A stretch of DNA of 62,160 nucleotides from Gordonia sp. (in: high G+C Gram-positive bacteria) (GCF_012515855.1 NZ_JAAYXO010000204.1:1-62160), one strand, 5' to 3'. Numbered from the stretch's first letter, positions 51,071 through 61,088 are shown. Notes: generated by a model not told the origin, from the sequence alone. Made by a program: numbers and translations.

Positions 51071-52692
51071 GCGCGACGGAAGATGGTTCGGCCGGCGGAC
51101 ACCGTCTCCACGCAGACCGGCAGCTTCGCGTCCGGGGACACGTCGGGCAACGCGGGCACCCGGGAGCGCGGATCGGTCGACCAGCGCTGGACGCCTTCGC
51201 TGGACGCCGCCACCACCAATTCGTCGACGTCCCACACCGCGTAGTGCGCTGGAGCGCCGGGCACCAGGGTCCCGGTGACGCCGTCGTTGATGCCTGCCGC
51301 TCGCCAACCGCCGCGCGTCGATGCCGCGAAGGCCGCGCGCGGCGAGATGGAACTGGTCGCGGTGCGGTGATGCGCGGCGGCGCGAACCGTCGCCCACGGG
51401 TCGATGGCGCACACCGGGGAATCGCTCGAGAAGGCCAGTGCCACTCCGGCCTTGGCCAGCATCGCGAAGTCGTTCAGGGAACCGCCGCGCTCGCCGAGCC
51501 GCTTGGCGTACAGGTCGTCTGCGCCGCCCCACGCGGCATCGAACAGTGGCTGCATGCTGGCGACGGCGCCGCAGCGAGCGAAGATCTCCGCCTGCTCGGG
51601 AGTCACCATCTCGGCGTGTTCGAGGCGGTGGACGCAACTGGCGAGAGCCGGGGTCCCGAGTTCGGCCGCCAGCACCTCGAGTGCGGATGCGACGGCGGCC
51701 GCGGCGGCGTCGCCGATCATGTGGAAGCCGGCCTGCACGCGTGCCTGTGTGGTGGCCCGGAGGTGGTCGAGGATCACCTGCTCGGACAGGTAGCTGACGC
51801 CGCTGGTACTGGTCCAGTCGGTGTACGGCTCGCACAGCCAGGCGGTGTGCGAACCGAGTGCCCCGTCGACGAAGAGGTCGCCGCCGATCGCGTCGGCTCC
51901 GGTGCGGGCGAGGATGTCGGCGACCTCATCGGTGGAGGCCGCGGCCTCGCCCCAGTAGCGACGCACGGCGACGCCGTGGTCGATGTCGGCGATCGACCGG
52001 AAGTCGTCGATGCCGCTGATGTCGGGGCCGCCGCTCTCGTGGACCGCGACCACGCCGCGGGAGGCCGCGTGGTCGAGCGCCAGGAGCTGTGCCCGACTTC
52101 GCGCCGAGGCGCTCAGGAGGTTGCGGGCGGTGGCCCGGACGCGATGGTGGGCGTCGGCGACCAGCGGCTGCTCGGGCGAGTAGCCGTGTTCGGCGTCGAG
52201 TCCGGGGACCAGGCGGCGCAGGGCGCTCGACGCGGCCGCGGAGTGCTCGTCGATCCGTGCGAGGTACACGGCGCGGCCGCCTGCGACAGCGTCGATATCG
52301 GAGGTGGTGGGCGGCATGTCTTCGCCCGCGACGTCGGCCGCCCAGGCCGACGCGTCCCATCCGAGACCCCAGACGAGTTCGTCGTCGTTACCTGCCAGGT
52401 ACTCGGCCAGCTGTCGGAGGCAGTCGGTGCGGCTCGTGGCGCCGGTCAGGTTGAGGCCGCCGAGCGCGATGCCGGTGTCGGTGAGATGCACGTGCGAGTC
52501 GACGAATGCGGGGCTCACGAACCTGCCCTGCAGGTCGACGACCTCCGCGTCCGGGTGCAGGGCGCGTCCGACGTCGTCGGACCCGACCCACACCACCGTT
52601 CCGTCGGTCACCGCCATCGCCGTGGCATCGGGGGTTGCCGGCGAGGAGTAGACCATGCCTCCGAGGAGCAGCTGCGTCGTCACGTCGGCCAT
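51067..52692 (-). CDS. YtcJ-like amidohydrolase
   Basis: This amidohydrolase family 3 enzyme has about 541 residues. VSPAFVDSHVHLTDTG supplies the HxH metal pair, and HMIGDAAAAAVAS, SCVHRLEHAEMV and FSSDSPVCAIDPW supply later His and Asp ligands. Substrates of the YtcJ branch are unknown, with N-formyl or amide compounds proposed. The start is uncertain among 52692, 52704 and a GTG further upstream, because no well-placed ribosome site is seen. It is coupled to lnt but has no obvious functional link to lipoproteins. Confidence 0.88.
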   Translation of the reverse strand: MADVTTQLLLGGMVYSSPATPDATAMAVTDGTVVWVGSDDVGRALHPDAEVVDLQGRFVSPAFVDSHVHLTDTGIALGGLNLTGATSRTDCLRQLAEYLAGNDDELVWGLGWDASAWAADVAGEDMPPTTSDIDAVAGGRAVYLARIDEHSAAASSALRRLVPGLDAEHGYSPEQPLVADAHHRVRATARNLLSASARSRAQLLALDHAASRGVVAVHESGGPDISGIDDFRSIADIDHGVAVRRYWGEAAASTDEVADILARTGADAIGGDLFVDGALGSHTAWLCEPYTDWTSTSGVSYLSEQVILDHLRATTQARVQAGFHMIGDAAAAAVASALEVLAAELGTPALASCVHRLEHAEMVTPEQAEIFARCGAVASMQPLFDAAWGGADDLYAKRLGERGGSLNDFAMLAKAGVALAFSSDSPVCAIDPWATVRAAAHHRTATSSISPRAAFAASTRGGWRAAGINDGVTGTLVPGAPAHYAVWDVDELVVAASSEGVQRWSTDPRSRVPALPDVSPDAKLPVCVETVSAGRTIFRRA

Positions 52693-52791
52693 TCTCCCAG
52701 ACATTCCGCCGGGTCCGCCCGTCACCTTGCTCACGTCGGCGTGGCAGCAACGCATTCGGCCCCTACGGGGCCGTGAGCGGTCCCCCGCGAT

Positions 52792-53331
52792 TCACTCCCC
52801 CGCGGCGCGCGGCAGCTTGGGCAGATCGACGAAGACGGATCCGTCGGGGTTGCGGACGGTGGTGTCGACGACCACGCCGTCGACGGTGCCGTCGATGTAC
52901 TCGTGCTCGCCGAAGCCGAATCCGCGACCGCCCGCGGGACGACCGCCGATGTTGACCACCGTCAGCTGGTCGGCCATCAGGGTGGCTCGACGGGTCGCGG
53001 TCGCGGCGACGACGGGACTCAGCAGCTTCCGCACCGGTCGCGCCATCAGGATCAGACCGACGACGGTCGAGACCACGCCAGGCAGAATCGTCAGCATCGC
53101 GGCGACGCCGAACAGCGCGGAGTCGGTCAGCGGTTTGCCCGGGGCGATCTCCTGGCGCATCGCCTTGCGGACGTCGGTTCCGAGGTGGCGTGCGCGGCGA
53201 GCGAGCATCACATAGCCCAGGCCGGTGGCGGCGAGCGTGATGAGCAGAGCCCAGCCGAAACCGAGGAAATGGAACATCGCCCAGAAGGCTGCGATCTCGG
53301 CCACCACGTAGCCGACGAAGATGTAGCGCAT
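52792..53331 (-). CDS. FxsA-family membrane protein
   Basis: This 179-residue protein has the FxsA pattern: an N-terminal pair of spans (YIFVGYVVAEIAAFWAMFHFLGFGWALLITL), a conserved segment GLGYVMLARRARH, and a span after DSALFGVAAMLTILPGV. FxsA of E. coli moderates phage exclusion by the F plasmid; its normal role is unknown. The C-terminal 70 residues are soluble. AGAGGA precedes ATG 53331. It heads the run that goes on to the amidohydrolase, lnt and ppm1 genes. Confidence 0.9.
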   Translation of the reverse strand: MRYIFVGYVVAEIAAFWAMFHFLGFGWALLITLAATGLGYVMLARRARHLGTDVRKAMRQEIAPGKPLTDSALFGVAAMLTILPGVVSTVVGLILMARPVRKLLSPVVAATATRRATLMADQLTVVNIGGRPAGGRGFGFGEHEYIDGTVDGVVVDTTVRNPDGSVFVDLPKLPRAAGE

Positions 53332-53469
53332 ATCAGGTCCTCTCTGGCATCGTCCGCGCGTCCACAGCATCGTCGTCGAAGGCGCAGCGGTGCGTTCTCT
53401 TCAGTCAACGCGCGGGACGCCGGTTTTGCTCCCGAGTCCCGCCCCTGTGGCAGGACTTACTCTGGAGGG

Positions 53470-54027
53470 ATGCAGAATCCAGGCGACCGACTCGTCGCGC
53501 GCGTGAGGCTGGCCGATCGGCGGATCGAGGCAGAAGCCCTCGAGCTGCTGGCTCTGGCGGTCGAGGAGTTCGGCGACGGTCGGATCGAGATCGCCGCGCA
53601 CGCACACCTGCTCGTCTACGGAATCGCGGACGTCCACGCGGAGAGCTTCGGCGATCGGCTGCGGGAGGCGGGATTGAGTACGACCGGGTCGGACACGGAA
53701 GTCGCGGACAGCGGGGACAGCACCTCGCCGCTGGCCGCACTCGCGGAGCCCGTCGAAGGGCCCGCCGTCGGGTGGTTCGGGCAGGCGGACGGTCGCGTCC
53801 TACTGGGAGCGGTGACCGAACACCGGCGCCTCACGGTCCTGCAGGCCCGGTACGCCGCGGCCATCGGGACGCCCGTGCACTTCACCGCGGCGTCGGAGAT
53901 CCTGATCCCCGACCTCACCGAGGGCGTTGCGGAGACCGTGGTCCGCGTCCTGGCGCCGCAGGGCTTCATCTTCGACGCGAGTTCGCCGTGGGCTCGCGCG
54001 GACCGACCAGGTCTCAGCGCGGACTAA
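53470..54027 (+). CDS. CobG-like short protein (nitrite/sulfite reductase half-domain)
   Basis: This 185-residue protein resembles the N-terminal ferredoxin-like part of precorrin-3B synthase (CobG): RVRLADRRIEAEALELLALAVEEFGDGRIEIAAHAHLLVYGI follows its strand-helix pattern. The C-terminal catalytic half with the 4Fe-4S Cys cluster is absent; there is no Cys in the protein. So it cannot be a complete CobG. GGAGGG lies directly before the ATG, too close for a normal ribosome site, and TACTCT upstream suggests a leaderless transcript. Its stop overlaps that of the convergent SDR gene. Confidence 0.6.
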   Translation: MQNPGDRLVARVRLADRRIEAEALELLALAVEEFGDGRIEIAAHAHLLVYGIADVHAESFGDRLREAGLSTTGSDTEVADSGDSTSPLAALAEPVEGPAVGWFGQADGRVLLGAVTEHRRLTVLQARYAAAIGTPVHFTAASEILIPDLTEGVAETVVRVLAPQGFIFDASSPWARADRPGLSAD

Positions 54028-54773
54028 CGCGGAAGCCGACGCCAGACGGCGCGCGGCAGCAGGCGCATCCCGAAGAACATCGGTCGGAGGACACCGGGGA
54101 TCCAGACCTCGCCCTTGCCCTTGCGGTAGGCCTTGGCGACGGCGTCGGCCACTTGATCGGCGGTCCGCGAGAACGGCGCGGGCTTCACCCCGGACGCCAT
54201 CAGTTCCCGCGTCATCTCGCCGATCACGAACCCGGGTCGGGCCAGAAGCAGATGCACGCCCGACCCGTGGAGCGCGTCGGCCAGCCCGCTGGCGTAGCCG
54301 TCGAGGCCGGCCTTGGTGGATCCGTAGACGTAGTTGGCACGTCGGACGCGAACGCCCGCCACCGACGAGTACGCGATGATGGTGCCGCTCCCCTGCTCGC
54401 GCAGCGCCACGGCGAGGGGCGTCATGACGCTGATCTGCGCGTAGTAGTCGGTATGCGCGATCTGCAGGGCGTGTTCCACATCGGTCTCGGCGCGTGCGGC
54501 GTCACCGAGGATGCCGAACGCGATGATCGCGACGTCGATGGACTCGGAACCGGCGAACAGGGCGTCGATCAGCGGCGGATGCGACGCGATGTCGTCGGCG
54601 TCGAAGGCGACTGCGTCGACGGCAGTCGCACCGGCGTCGAGCAGTTGCGCGGTCTGCTCCGCGAGGTCGTCGGGGCGGCGCGCCGCCAAGACCACGCGGT
54701 TGCCGTTCGCCAGGCGTGCTGCGGTGGCGACGCCGATCTCGCTGCGTCCGCCGAAGACTACGATTGTTCCCAC
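54024..54773 (-). CDS. DprE2-like short-chain dehydrogenase
   Basis: This 249-residue SDR is close to DprE2 in pattern: VFGGRSEIGVATAARL, VDVAIIAFGILGDA-type IDVAIIAFGILGD, IIAYSSVAGVRVRRANYVYGSTKAGLDGYASGL, and the C-terminal KGKGEVWIPGVLRP. DprE2 with DprE1 makes decaprenyl-phospho-arabinose. No dprE1 is near, and the nearest counterpart by context is M. tuberculosis Rv2073c, whose role is unclear. GTG 54773 is the start. It is divergent from the F420-type flavoprotein gene. Confidence 0.88.
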   Translation of the reverse strand: MGTIVVFGGRSEIGVATAARLANGNRVVLAARRPDDLAEQTAQLLDAGATAVDAVAFDADDIASHPPLIDALFAGSESIDVAIIAFGILGDAARAETDVEHALQIAHTDYYAQISVMTPLAVALREQGSGTIIAYSSVAGVRVRRANYVYGSTKAGLDGYASGLADALHGSGVHLLLARPGFVIGEMTRELMASGVKPAPFSRTADQVADAVAKAYRKGKGEVWIPGVLRPMFFGMRLLPRAVWRRLPR

Positions 54774-54854
54774 GACTGCCAGTATTCCGTCTCCGCGGCA
54801 CCGACGGGTCACGCGGGTAGCCGCGACCTCGCGACCGTCGATACCGTTACCGGC

Positions 54855-55280
54855 ATGAGCCGCACCGTCGCAGACCTGTCCGCAGAAGCCCACCGCATGC
54901 TGTCGGAGTACCACCTCGCGAGTCTCACGACCTTGCGCGCGGACGGCACCCCGCACGTGGTGGCGGTAGGCCTGACGTTCGACGCCGACGCGGCAAAGGC
55001 GCGCGTCATCACGTTCGACGGCTCGCAGAAGGTCCGGAACGCGGAGCGCGGCGCGTACGCGGCCCTGACGCACGTCGACGGACCGCGATGGCTCACCCTC
55101 GAAGGGCCGGTGGTCGTGCGGCGGGACGCGGAGTCTGTCGCCGACGCCGAAGCCCGTTACGCGGCCCGCTACCGACAGCCCAAGGCGAATCCGCGCCGGG
55201 TCGTCATCGAGATGGACATCGCGCGAGCGATGGGGTCGGCGAACATGTTCGAGACGGTCGTCTCCGAGGCGAGCGGTTAG
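54855..55280 (+). CDS. F420-dependent FDOR-B protein, biliverdin reductase-like (Rv2074 type)
   Basis: This 141-residue split-barrel protein is of the flavin/deazaflavin oxidoreductase B group. LASLTTLRADGTPHVVAVGLTF and RVITFDGSQKVRNAERG are typical. Its position divergent from the DprE2-like SDR matches Rv2074/Rv2073c of M. tuberculosis; Rv2074 reduces biliverdin with F420H2. Its stop TAG overlaps the stop of the convergent peptidase gene. Confidence 0.87.
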   Translation: MSRTVADLSAEAHRMLSEYHLASLTTLRADGTPHVVAVGLTFDADAAKARVITFDGSQKVRNAERGAYAALTHVDGPRWLTLEGPVVVRRDAESVADAEARYAARYRQPKANPRRVVIEMDIARAMGSANMFETVVSEASG

Positions 55281-56395
55281 CCCGGGAGGATCACCAGGTG
55301 GTGGGGGCGGGTGTTGACCGGCTCGCACCCGTCGCTCGTCACGATCACGATGTCCTCGATGCGGGCGCCCCAGTCGCCTGCGAAGTACACGCCGGGTTCG
55401 ACGCTGAAGGCCATGCCTTCGCGGAGGACGTCGTGGTTGCCCGCGACGATGTACGGCTCCTCGTGCACCGAGAGCCCGATGCCGTGGCCGGTGCGATGGA
55501 TGAACTTGTCGCCGAGGCCCGCGTCGACGAGGATCTCGCGCGCCGCGGCATCGATGCTCTCCGCGGTCGCTCCGGGACGGACCGCGGCGACCGCCGCGGC
55601 CTGTGCGCGTTCCAGGGCCGCATAGGCCTCGGCGATGTCGGGTCGCGGAGCGGCGAAGCAGTAGGTGCGTGTGGAATCGGAATTGTAGCCGGGGTGTACC
55701 GGTCCCCCGATATCGATCACGACGATGTCGTCGGCCTGGATCTCGCGGGCCGAGTGCTCATGGTGCGGGTCGGCGCCGTTCGGGCCGGAGCCGACGATGA
55801 TGAACTCGGCGAGGTCATGTCCCTCGGCGCGGATCGCGGCGTCGATGTCTGCGGCCACGGCGGCTTCGGTGCGTCCCGGCTTCAAGAACTCACCCATGCG
55901 GGCATGGACTCGGTCGATCGCGGCCCCGGCGCGGCGCAGCGCAGCGAGCTCGGCGTCGTCCTTGATCATGCGCAGTTCCCGGAGGACGGGGGTGGCCAGT
56001 TGCGGCGCGACGGATGTCCGATCCCCGAGGGGAACCAGGTGCAGCGCGGGCAGTGCGTCGGACACTGCGAGCTTCGCGTCGTCGCCCAGACCGGCCAGCG
56101 CCAGTGCATACGGATCGTCGCCGTCGACCCAGTCGGCGACCTCCAGGCCCAGATCGCCGATGGCCGACTCGCGCAACGATGCGAGTTCGAGTCGCGCGGT
56201 CACCACTCGCACCGCGCCGCTCGCCGGAATCACCAGCGCCGTCAGGCGTTCGAAGGTCTCGGCGTCCGAACCGGTGAGGTACCGGAAGTCGGGACCGGTG
56301 CCGACGACGATCGCATCGAATCCAGCGTCGCGGGTCAATTCGGCGGCGCGCTGCAGGCGCCGGGCGTACACGTCGGACGAGAATCTGGTGGCCAT
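55277..56395 (-). CDS. M24-family peptidase (Xaa-Pro dipeptidase/aminopeptidase)
   Basis: This 372-residue protein has the pita-bread fold. Metal ligands are Asp in VVIDIGG and SDSTRTY, His in [15 protein letters not shown], and Glu in FSVEPGVYF and RIEDIVIV. The N-terminal domain is the creatinase-like half. It corresponds by context to Rv2089c (pepE). Likely substrates are Xaa-Pro peptides. It overlaps tail to tail with the F420 protein gene. Confidence 0.93.
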   Translation of the reverse strand: MATRFSSDVYARRLQRAAELTRDAGFDAIVVGTGPDFRYLTGSDAETFERLTALVIPASGAVRVVTARLELASLRESAIGDLGLEVADWVDGDDPYALALAGLGDDAKLAVSDALPALHLVPLGDRTSVAPQLATPVLRELRMIKDDAELAALRRAGAAIDRVHARMGEFLKPGRTEAAVAADIDAAIRAEGHDLAEFIIVGSGPNGADPHHEHSAREIQADDIVVIDIGGPVHPGYNSDSTRTYCFAAPRPDIAEAYAALERAQAAAVAAVRPGATAESIDAAAREILVDAGLGDKFIHRTGHGIGLSVHEEPYIVAGNHDVLREGMAFSVEPGVYFAGDWGARIEDIVIVTSDGCEPVNTRPHHLVILPG

Positions 56396-56433
56396 GCCAC
56401 CAGATTATTTCACCCCTGTGGAAGGCTGTTCAC

Positions 56434-57372
56434 ATGACCGGATCGGTGATGCTCCTCGACGGAGCAAGTCTGTGGTTTCGTTCGTTCTATGCGCTGCCGG
56501 AGAAGATGACGGCACCCGACGGCAGACCCGTCAACGCCGTCCGCGGGTTCGTCGACACCATCGCGGCCCTGGTCTCCACGCATCAGCCGACACGCCTGGT
56601 GGTGTGCCTGGATCTGGCCTGGCGACCCAAGTTTCGCACCGATCTGATTCCGTCGTACAAGGCGCACCGGGTGGCCGAGGCCGGCGACGGCGCCGAAGAG
56701 GTCCCCGACACCCTGACCCCGCAGGTCGACATGATCCTGAACGTGTTGCGCTGTGCGGGGATCGCGACCTCCGGCGCAGAGGGCTGCGAGGCCGACGACG
56801 TGATCGGCACGCTGGCCTTCCACGAGGCCGTCGACGACGTCCTCGTGGTGAGCGGCGATCGAGACCTGCTCCAGGTGGTCGCCGACGACCCCGTTCCGGT
56901 TCGGGTGCTGTATGTGGGCCGTGGGCTGGCGAAGGCCGAATTGATGGGTCCGGAAGAGGTCGCGGAGAAGTACGGTGTCCCCGCCGAACGTGCGGGAGTG
57001 GCCTACGCCGAGATGTCGATGCTCCGCGGCGATCCATCCGACGGACTGCCCGGCGTTCCCGGCATCGGTGAGAAGACCGGAGCCAAGCTGCTCACCCAGT
57101 TCGCATCGCTCGATGCGCTGGAAGCGGCCGCCTACGACGACAAGTCCGCGGTACCGGCGCGAGCGCGCAACTCGATCCAGAACTCGAAGGAGTACCTGTC
57201 GGCGGCGCGGGTGGTGGTCGCCGTCCGGACCGACGCCGACACGATCGACAGCCGCGAGTCCGACGTCCTCCCCGCGGCACCGGCCGATCCCGCGGGACTC
57301 GACGCCCTCGTCGAAGAACTGGGGATCGACGCGAGCATCGGCCGCCTGGGCGCGGCACTCGGGTGGGCGTGA
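56434..57372 (+). CDS. 5'-3' exonuclease, FEN family
   Basis: This 312-residue protein resembles the N-terminal nuclease domain of DNA polymerase [52 protein letters not shown] with metal Asp residues, and [16 protein letters not shown] (helix-hairpin-helix). It is a stand-alone nuclease equivalent to Rv2090 and lies in the same place. ATG 56449 is a second possible start. Confidence 0.93.
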   Translation: MTGSVMLLDGASLWFRSFYALPEKMTAPDGRPVNAVRGFVDTIAALVSTHQPTRLVVCLDLAWRPKFRTDLIPSYKAHRVAEAGDGAEEVPDTLTPQVDMILNVLRCAGIATSGAEGCEADDVIGTLAFHEAVDDVLVVSGDRDLLQVVADDPVPVRVLYVGRGLAKAELMGPEEVAEKYGVPAERAGVAYAEMSMLRGDPSDGLPGVPGIGEKTGAKLLTQFASLDALEAAAYDDKSAVPARARNSIQNSKEYLSAARVVVAVRTDADTIDSRESDVLPAAPADPAGLDALVEELGIDASIGRLGAALGWA

Positions 57373-57416
57373 CTGTCCGGAACGGGATCGTCGAGTCCCC
57401 GTCCCCCGAACAGCAG

Positions 57417-57443
57417 TCAGGCCCGGCACGAGGCCGGGCCTGA
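57417..57443 (+). terminator. Hairpin terminator after the exonuclease gene
   Basis: TCAGGCCCGGC and GCCGGGCCTGA form an 11-bp stem with a 5-base loop. It lies between the convergent exonuclease and DUF4333-like genes and can serve both. Confidence 0.75.
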
Positions 57444-57457
57444 CGGGCGTTCAAGGT

Positions 57458-58279
57458 TCAGTTGGTCGGACGTGAGACCTCGTAGGTCCCGTCGCTGTCC
57501 TTGATGGTGATGGTGACGTGCTTGTTCTCACCGTTGACCTTCAGGGAGCAGGTGAACGTGGCGCCTGCCTCGACCTTCTGGCCGCTGGGGCACTCGACGT
57601 CCGTCACGTCCTTGAGTCCGTAGCCCTCCGGTTCCGGATCGGTCAGGATCTTGGTGGCGCCGTCCTGCACCGCAGTCTGGTTGAGATCCTTGCCCGCCCA
57701 TCCGGGAAGCCAGAACGCGGTGATCGCAAGGACGGCGGCGATGATCGCGAGAAGACCCGCACCGATGCCGACCAGCTTGCCGACATTCTTCTTGGCCGGC
57801 TGTGCGGCAGGAGCGTACGGGTTCAGCGTGGGATCGCCCGTCGGTTGCTGACCGAACGGTTGCTGACCGAACTGCTGTTGCCCCGGAACCGACTGACCGT
57901 AGGCGGGTGCGCCCTGCGGTGTCTGACCGAACTGGCCCGGCTGAGGCGGAGCCTGACCGAACTGCTGTTGGGAGTAGTCGGGCTGGCCGAACGCAGGCTG
58001 CTGTTGCCCGAACTGCTGCTGGGGTTGCCCGAACTGCTGCTGGGCGGGCTGGCCGTACTGCGGCTGCGGTGCCGAGAAGCCACCGGCCTGTCCCTGCTGC
58101 CAGGGGTTCTGCGGGGGGACGGGCTGATTCGGCGCCTGCTGGCCGACCTGCGTTGCCGCAGCGGCGGACTGGTTGCCGTCCGCGTTGGCGGGGCTCTGCG
58201 ACGAATCCGGGCGCTGCACCACCGTCGTCTTCTCCTCCGGCGGGTTCACCGGGTTGGTGGGCTCGTCACCGTTCGTCAT
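57458..58279 (-). CDS. Gln/Pro-rich membrane protein with C-terminal DUF4333-like domain
   Basis: This protein has 273 residues. Residues of about 40-160 are a low-complexity Gln/Pro/Gly region with repeats of GQQQFGQ and related heptads. One membrane span (LVGIGAGLLAIIAAVLAITAFWLPG, shown as two halves) follows at about 175-200. The exported end carries DVECPSGQKVEAGATFTCSL and HVTITIKDSDGTYEV, the DUF4333 pattern with a Cys pair. It occupies the place of Rv2091c in M. tuberculosis. Function unknown. Confidence 0.88.
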   Translation of the reverse strand: MTNGDEPTNPVNPPEEKTTVVQRPDSSQSPANADGNQSAAAATQVGQQAPNQPVPPQNPWQQGQAGGFSAPQPQYGQPAQQQFGQPQQQFGQQQPAFGQPDYSQQQFGQAPPQPGQFGQTPQGAPAYGQSVPGQQQFGQQPFGQQPTGDPTLNPYAPAAQPAKKNVGKLVGIGAGLLAIIAAVLAITAFWLPGWAGKDLNQTAVQDGATKILTDPEPEGYGLKDVTDVECPSGQKVEAGATFTCSLKVNGENKHVTITIKDSDGTYEVSRPTN

Positions 58280-58325
58280 CTCGCGCCTTCCTCCTCAACA
58301 ATTGCCCCGTAAGCGCTGGCCGCTG

Positions 58326-61085
58326 TCACGTTACAGCAGTGTCAGCGTCCAATTCGGAAGCCACGACTCCTCGTCGGATGCCCTTGACAGCACGGCGCGC
58401 AGCGGAGGCGAGCGGAGCATCGGGGTCGACGCTCCCGCGCACCTGCTCCAGCAGGTCGATGACCTGGCGATTCCACCGCACGAAGTCTCCAGGTGAGAGC
58501 ATCTGCCCGCGCTCGGCGGCGGCGAGCAGGGCTTCGCGCAACGACCGACCGGCCGCCCAGGCGCCGACGGCGACGCAGAATCCGGTATCCGGTTCGCGTG
58601 TTTGAACGACTCCGTGCCGCTCCTGAATCTCATTGGTGGCCTCCCAGACCTGGACCGTCGAGACCAGTGCGTCGCGCAGGGCTTTGTTGCCCGGCATCGA
58701 ATCGATGCCGCCCGAGTAGGAGTCGCGGCGCGACTCGTAGACCATCGTCGAGACGACCGCCGCCAGATCGGGGGCCGACAGCCGGTCCCAGATGCCCGCC
58801 CGGATGCACTCGGCCACGAGGAGATCGTTCTCGGAGTAGATCCGGCGCAGCACCGCCCCGGTCGGCGTGACGACCAGCTCGCCCGTCTCGTCGGTCTCCA
58901 GATACGACAGTTCGGTGAGCACTCCGGTGACGGCGTCGAACTCGGTCTCCAGGGCCGCGGTGCGCTCGTCGACGGCTCGTTCGAGGTCGTTGATGTCGCG
59001 AATCAGTCGGTGGCGACGCTCGGCGAGACGATGCAGTTCGTCGATGCCGGTGAGCTTGTGCACGGGGTGCTTGCGCAGTCGGTTGCGCAGTTCGGTGAGC
59101 CGCAGGTCGCTCTCGGTGGACTTCTGTTTCTTGGTGTTGCGTCCGCGCGGTCGATCGATCCCGCTCGACCGGAGCATGCCGACGATCTCGCGGCGCCCGT
59201 GCGAGCTGCGCCGGTTCGCGGACTTCGGGATGCGGAGATTGCCGAGCACCTCGGGCGGGTTGACGAAGTCGCGGACGCCGACGCGACCGGTCCAGCCGTC
59301 CTCGCACATCACCAACGGCTTCGGGTCCAAGTCCATGCTGGCCGGTTCGATGACCACCGCGAGGCCCCGATGCCGTCCGGTGTTGAGCCCGATCACGTGA
59401 CCCGGCTTGAGCGCGAGAAGGTCTTCGGACACCGCCTCCGACGCCTGCATGCGCCGAGTGAACTTGGCCGCTCGTTCTTGACGCTTGATGTCCTCGCGGA
59501 GCGAGACGTACTGCAGGAACGCGTCGGGGGCCAGCCCCTTGCGCTCGGTGGACTGCTGGAGCTCGGAATCGACCTTGCGGAGGGTCATTCGCGCGCGGTC
59601 GAGCTGGCGCGCCTGTCCGACCACCGAGCGGTCGGTCTGGAACTGCGCGAACGACCGCCGCAGCAGTTCGCGTGACCCGTCGACGCCCAGGCGGTCGATC
59701 AGATTCATCGCCATGTTGTATTCGGGCGAGAACGAACTGCGAAGCGGGAACGTGCGCGCACCGGCCAGGCCGGCGACCCGATCGGGCACCACCTCGGGGG
59801 TCCATACGACGACCGCGTGCCCTTCGACGTCGATGCCGCGTCGTCCAGCGCGCCCGGTGAGCTGGGTGTACTCCCCCGGAGTCAGGTCGACATGCGCCTC
59901 ACCGTTGTACTTCACCAGGCGTTCGAGGACCACGCTCCGCGCGGGCATGTTGATGCCGAGGGCCAGGGTCTCGGTCGCGAACACCACCTGTACCAGCCCG
60001 GCGACGAACATCTCTTCGACGGCCTGCCGGAACATCGGCAGCAGTCCGGCGTGGTGCGCCGCGAAACCCCGCCGGAGCCCCTCGACCCACTGGTCCACGC
60101 CGAGGACGTCGGCGTCGCCGGGCGAGAGTTCGGTCAGGTGGCGCTCGACGATCGCGTCGACGGCCGCGGCCTGCGACGCGTCGAGCAGATTGAGGTCCGA
60201 CCGCAGGCACTGCATGAGCGCGGCGTCGCAGTTCTTGCGGGAGAAGATGAAGGTGATCGCCGGCAGCAGGTCGTTCTCGTCGAGGATCTGGATCATCCGC
60301 GGCCGCGAGATGCCGAGGCCGCCGCGCCGTCGCTCACGGGCCACTCGTTCGCGGTAGTTGCCGACGGCGTCGTCGGACAGCAGTCGGTGTTTGATGTGGC
60401 GGTTGAGCTCTGGATTCACCTGCTTGGGGTGCTTGTGGTCGAACAATCCGAACATCCGGTTACCCACCAGCATGTGCTGGTGCAGCGGGACCGGACGGTG
60501 TTCGTCCACGATCACGGCGGTATCGCCGCGGACGGCGGTGATCCAATCACCGAACTCCTCGGCGTTGCTGACCGTCGCCGACAGGCTCGCGACTCGGACC
60601 GACGGATCGAGCCCGAGGATGACTTCTTCCCACACGGCTCCGCGGAACCGATCGGCAAGGAAGTGGACCTCGTCCATCACCACGTGGGAGAGGTCGTGCA
60701 GCGCGGTCGAATCCGCGTACAGCATGTTCCGCAGCACTTCGGTGGTCATCACGACGACCGGAGCCGACGAGTTGATGGAGTTGTCTCCGGTCAGCAGGCC
60801 GACGTTCTCGGCGCCGTGCACCTCGACGAGGTCGTGGTATTTCTGGTTGCTGAGGGCCTTGATCGGTGTGGTGTAGAAGCACTTGGTGCCCTGGGCGAGC
60901 GCGAGGAAGACGGCGAACTCGCCGACGATCGTCTTGCCCGCCCCGGTGGGCGCGCAGACGAGCACGCCGAGGCCACGTTCGAGGGCGGAGCACGCCTGGA
61001 GCTGGAACTGGTCGAGGGAGAAGCCGAGCCGGTCGCTGAAAGCGGCCAACTGTGGCCCCGGAACCGAGAGGTCGTCGATGGTCAT
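58326..61085 (-). CDS. helY: HelY-like DEAD/DEAH box helicase
   Basis: This 919-residue superfamily 2 helicase is related to Mtr4/Ski2. CAPTGAGKTIVGEF is motif I, VMDEVHFLAD motif II, SLSATVSNAEEF motif III, and ITFIFSRKNCD plus TGRAGRRGID belong to the second RecA domain. The C-terminal part has the winged and helical bundle (DSHCT-like) domain. It is expected to unwind structured RNA or DNA in turnover; the mycobacterial homologue is Rv2092c. The start lies right at the tatC stop (GTG 61088 or ATG 61085), so the genes are coupled. Confidence 0.94.
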   Translation of the reverse strand: MTIDDLSVPGPQLAAFSDRLGFSLDQFQLQACSALERGLGVLVCAPTGAGKTIVGEFAVFLALAQGTKCFYTTPIKALSNQKYHDLVEVHGAENVGLLTGDNSINSSAPVVVMTTEVLRNMLYADSTALHDLSHVVMDEVHFLADRFRGAVWEEVILGLDPSVRVASLSATVSNAEEFGDWITAVRGDTAVIVDEHRPVPLHQHMLVGNRMFGLFDHKHPKQVNPELNRHIKHRLLSDDAVGNYRERVARERRRGGLGISRPRMIQILDENDLLPAITFIFSRKNCDAALMQCLRSDLNLLDASQAAAVDAIVERHLTELSPGDADVLGVDQWVEGLRRGFAAHHAGLLPMFRQAVEEMFVAGLVQVVFATETLALGINMPARSVVLERLVKYNGEAHVDLTPGEYTQLTGRAGRRGIDVEGHAVVVWTPEVVPDRVAGLAGARTFPLRSSFSPEYNMAMNLIDRLGVDGSRELLRRSFAQFQTDRSVVGQARQLDRARMTLRKVDSELQQSTERKGLAPDAFLQYVSLREDIKRQERAAKFTRRMQASEAVSEDLLALKPGHVIGLNTGRHRGLAVVIEPASMDLDPKPLVMCEDGWTGRVGVRDFVNPPEVLGNLRIPKSANRRSSHGRREIVGMLRSSGIDRPRGRNTKKQKSTESDLRLTELRNRLRKHPVHKLTGIDELHRLAERRHRLIRDINDLERAVDERTAALETEFDAVTGVLTELSYLETDETGELVVTPTGAVLRRIYSENDLLVAECIRAGIWDRLSAPDLAAVVSTMVYESRRDSYSGGIDSMPGNKALRDALVSTVQVWEATNEIQERHGVVQTREPDTGFCVAVGAWAAGRSLREALLAAAERGQMLSPGDFVRWNRQVIDLLEQVRGSVDPDAPLASAARRAVKGIRRGVVASELDADTAVT

Positions 61086-61088
61086 CAC

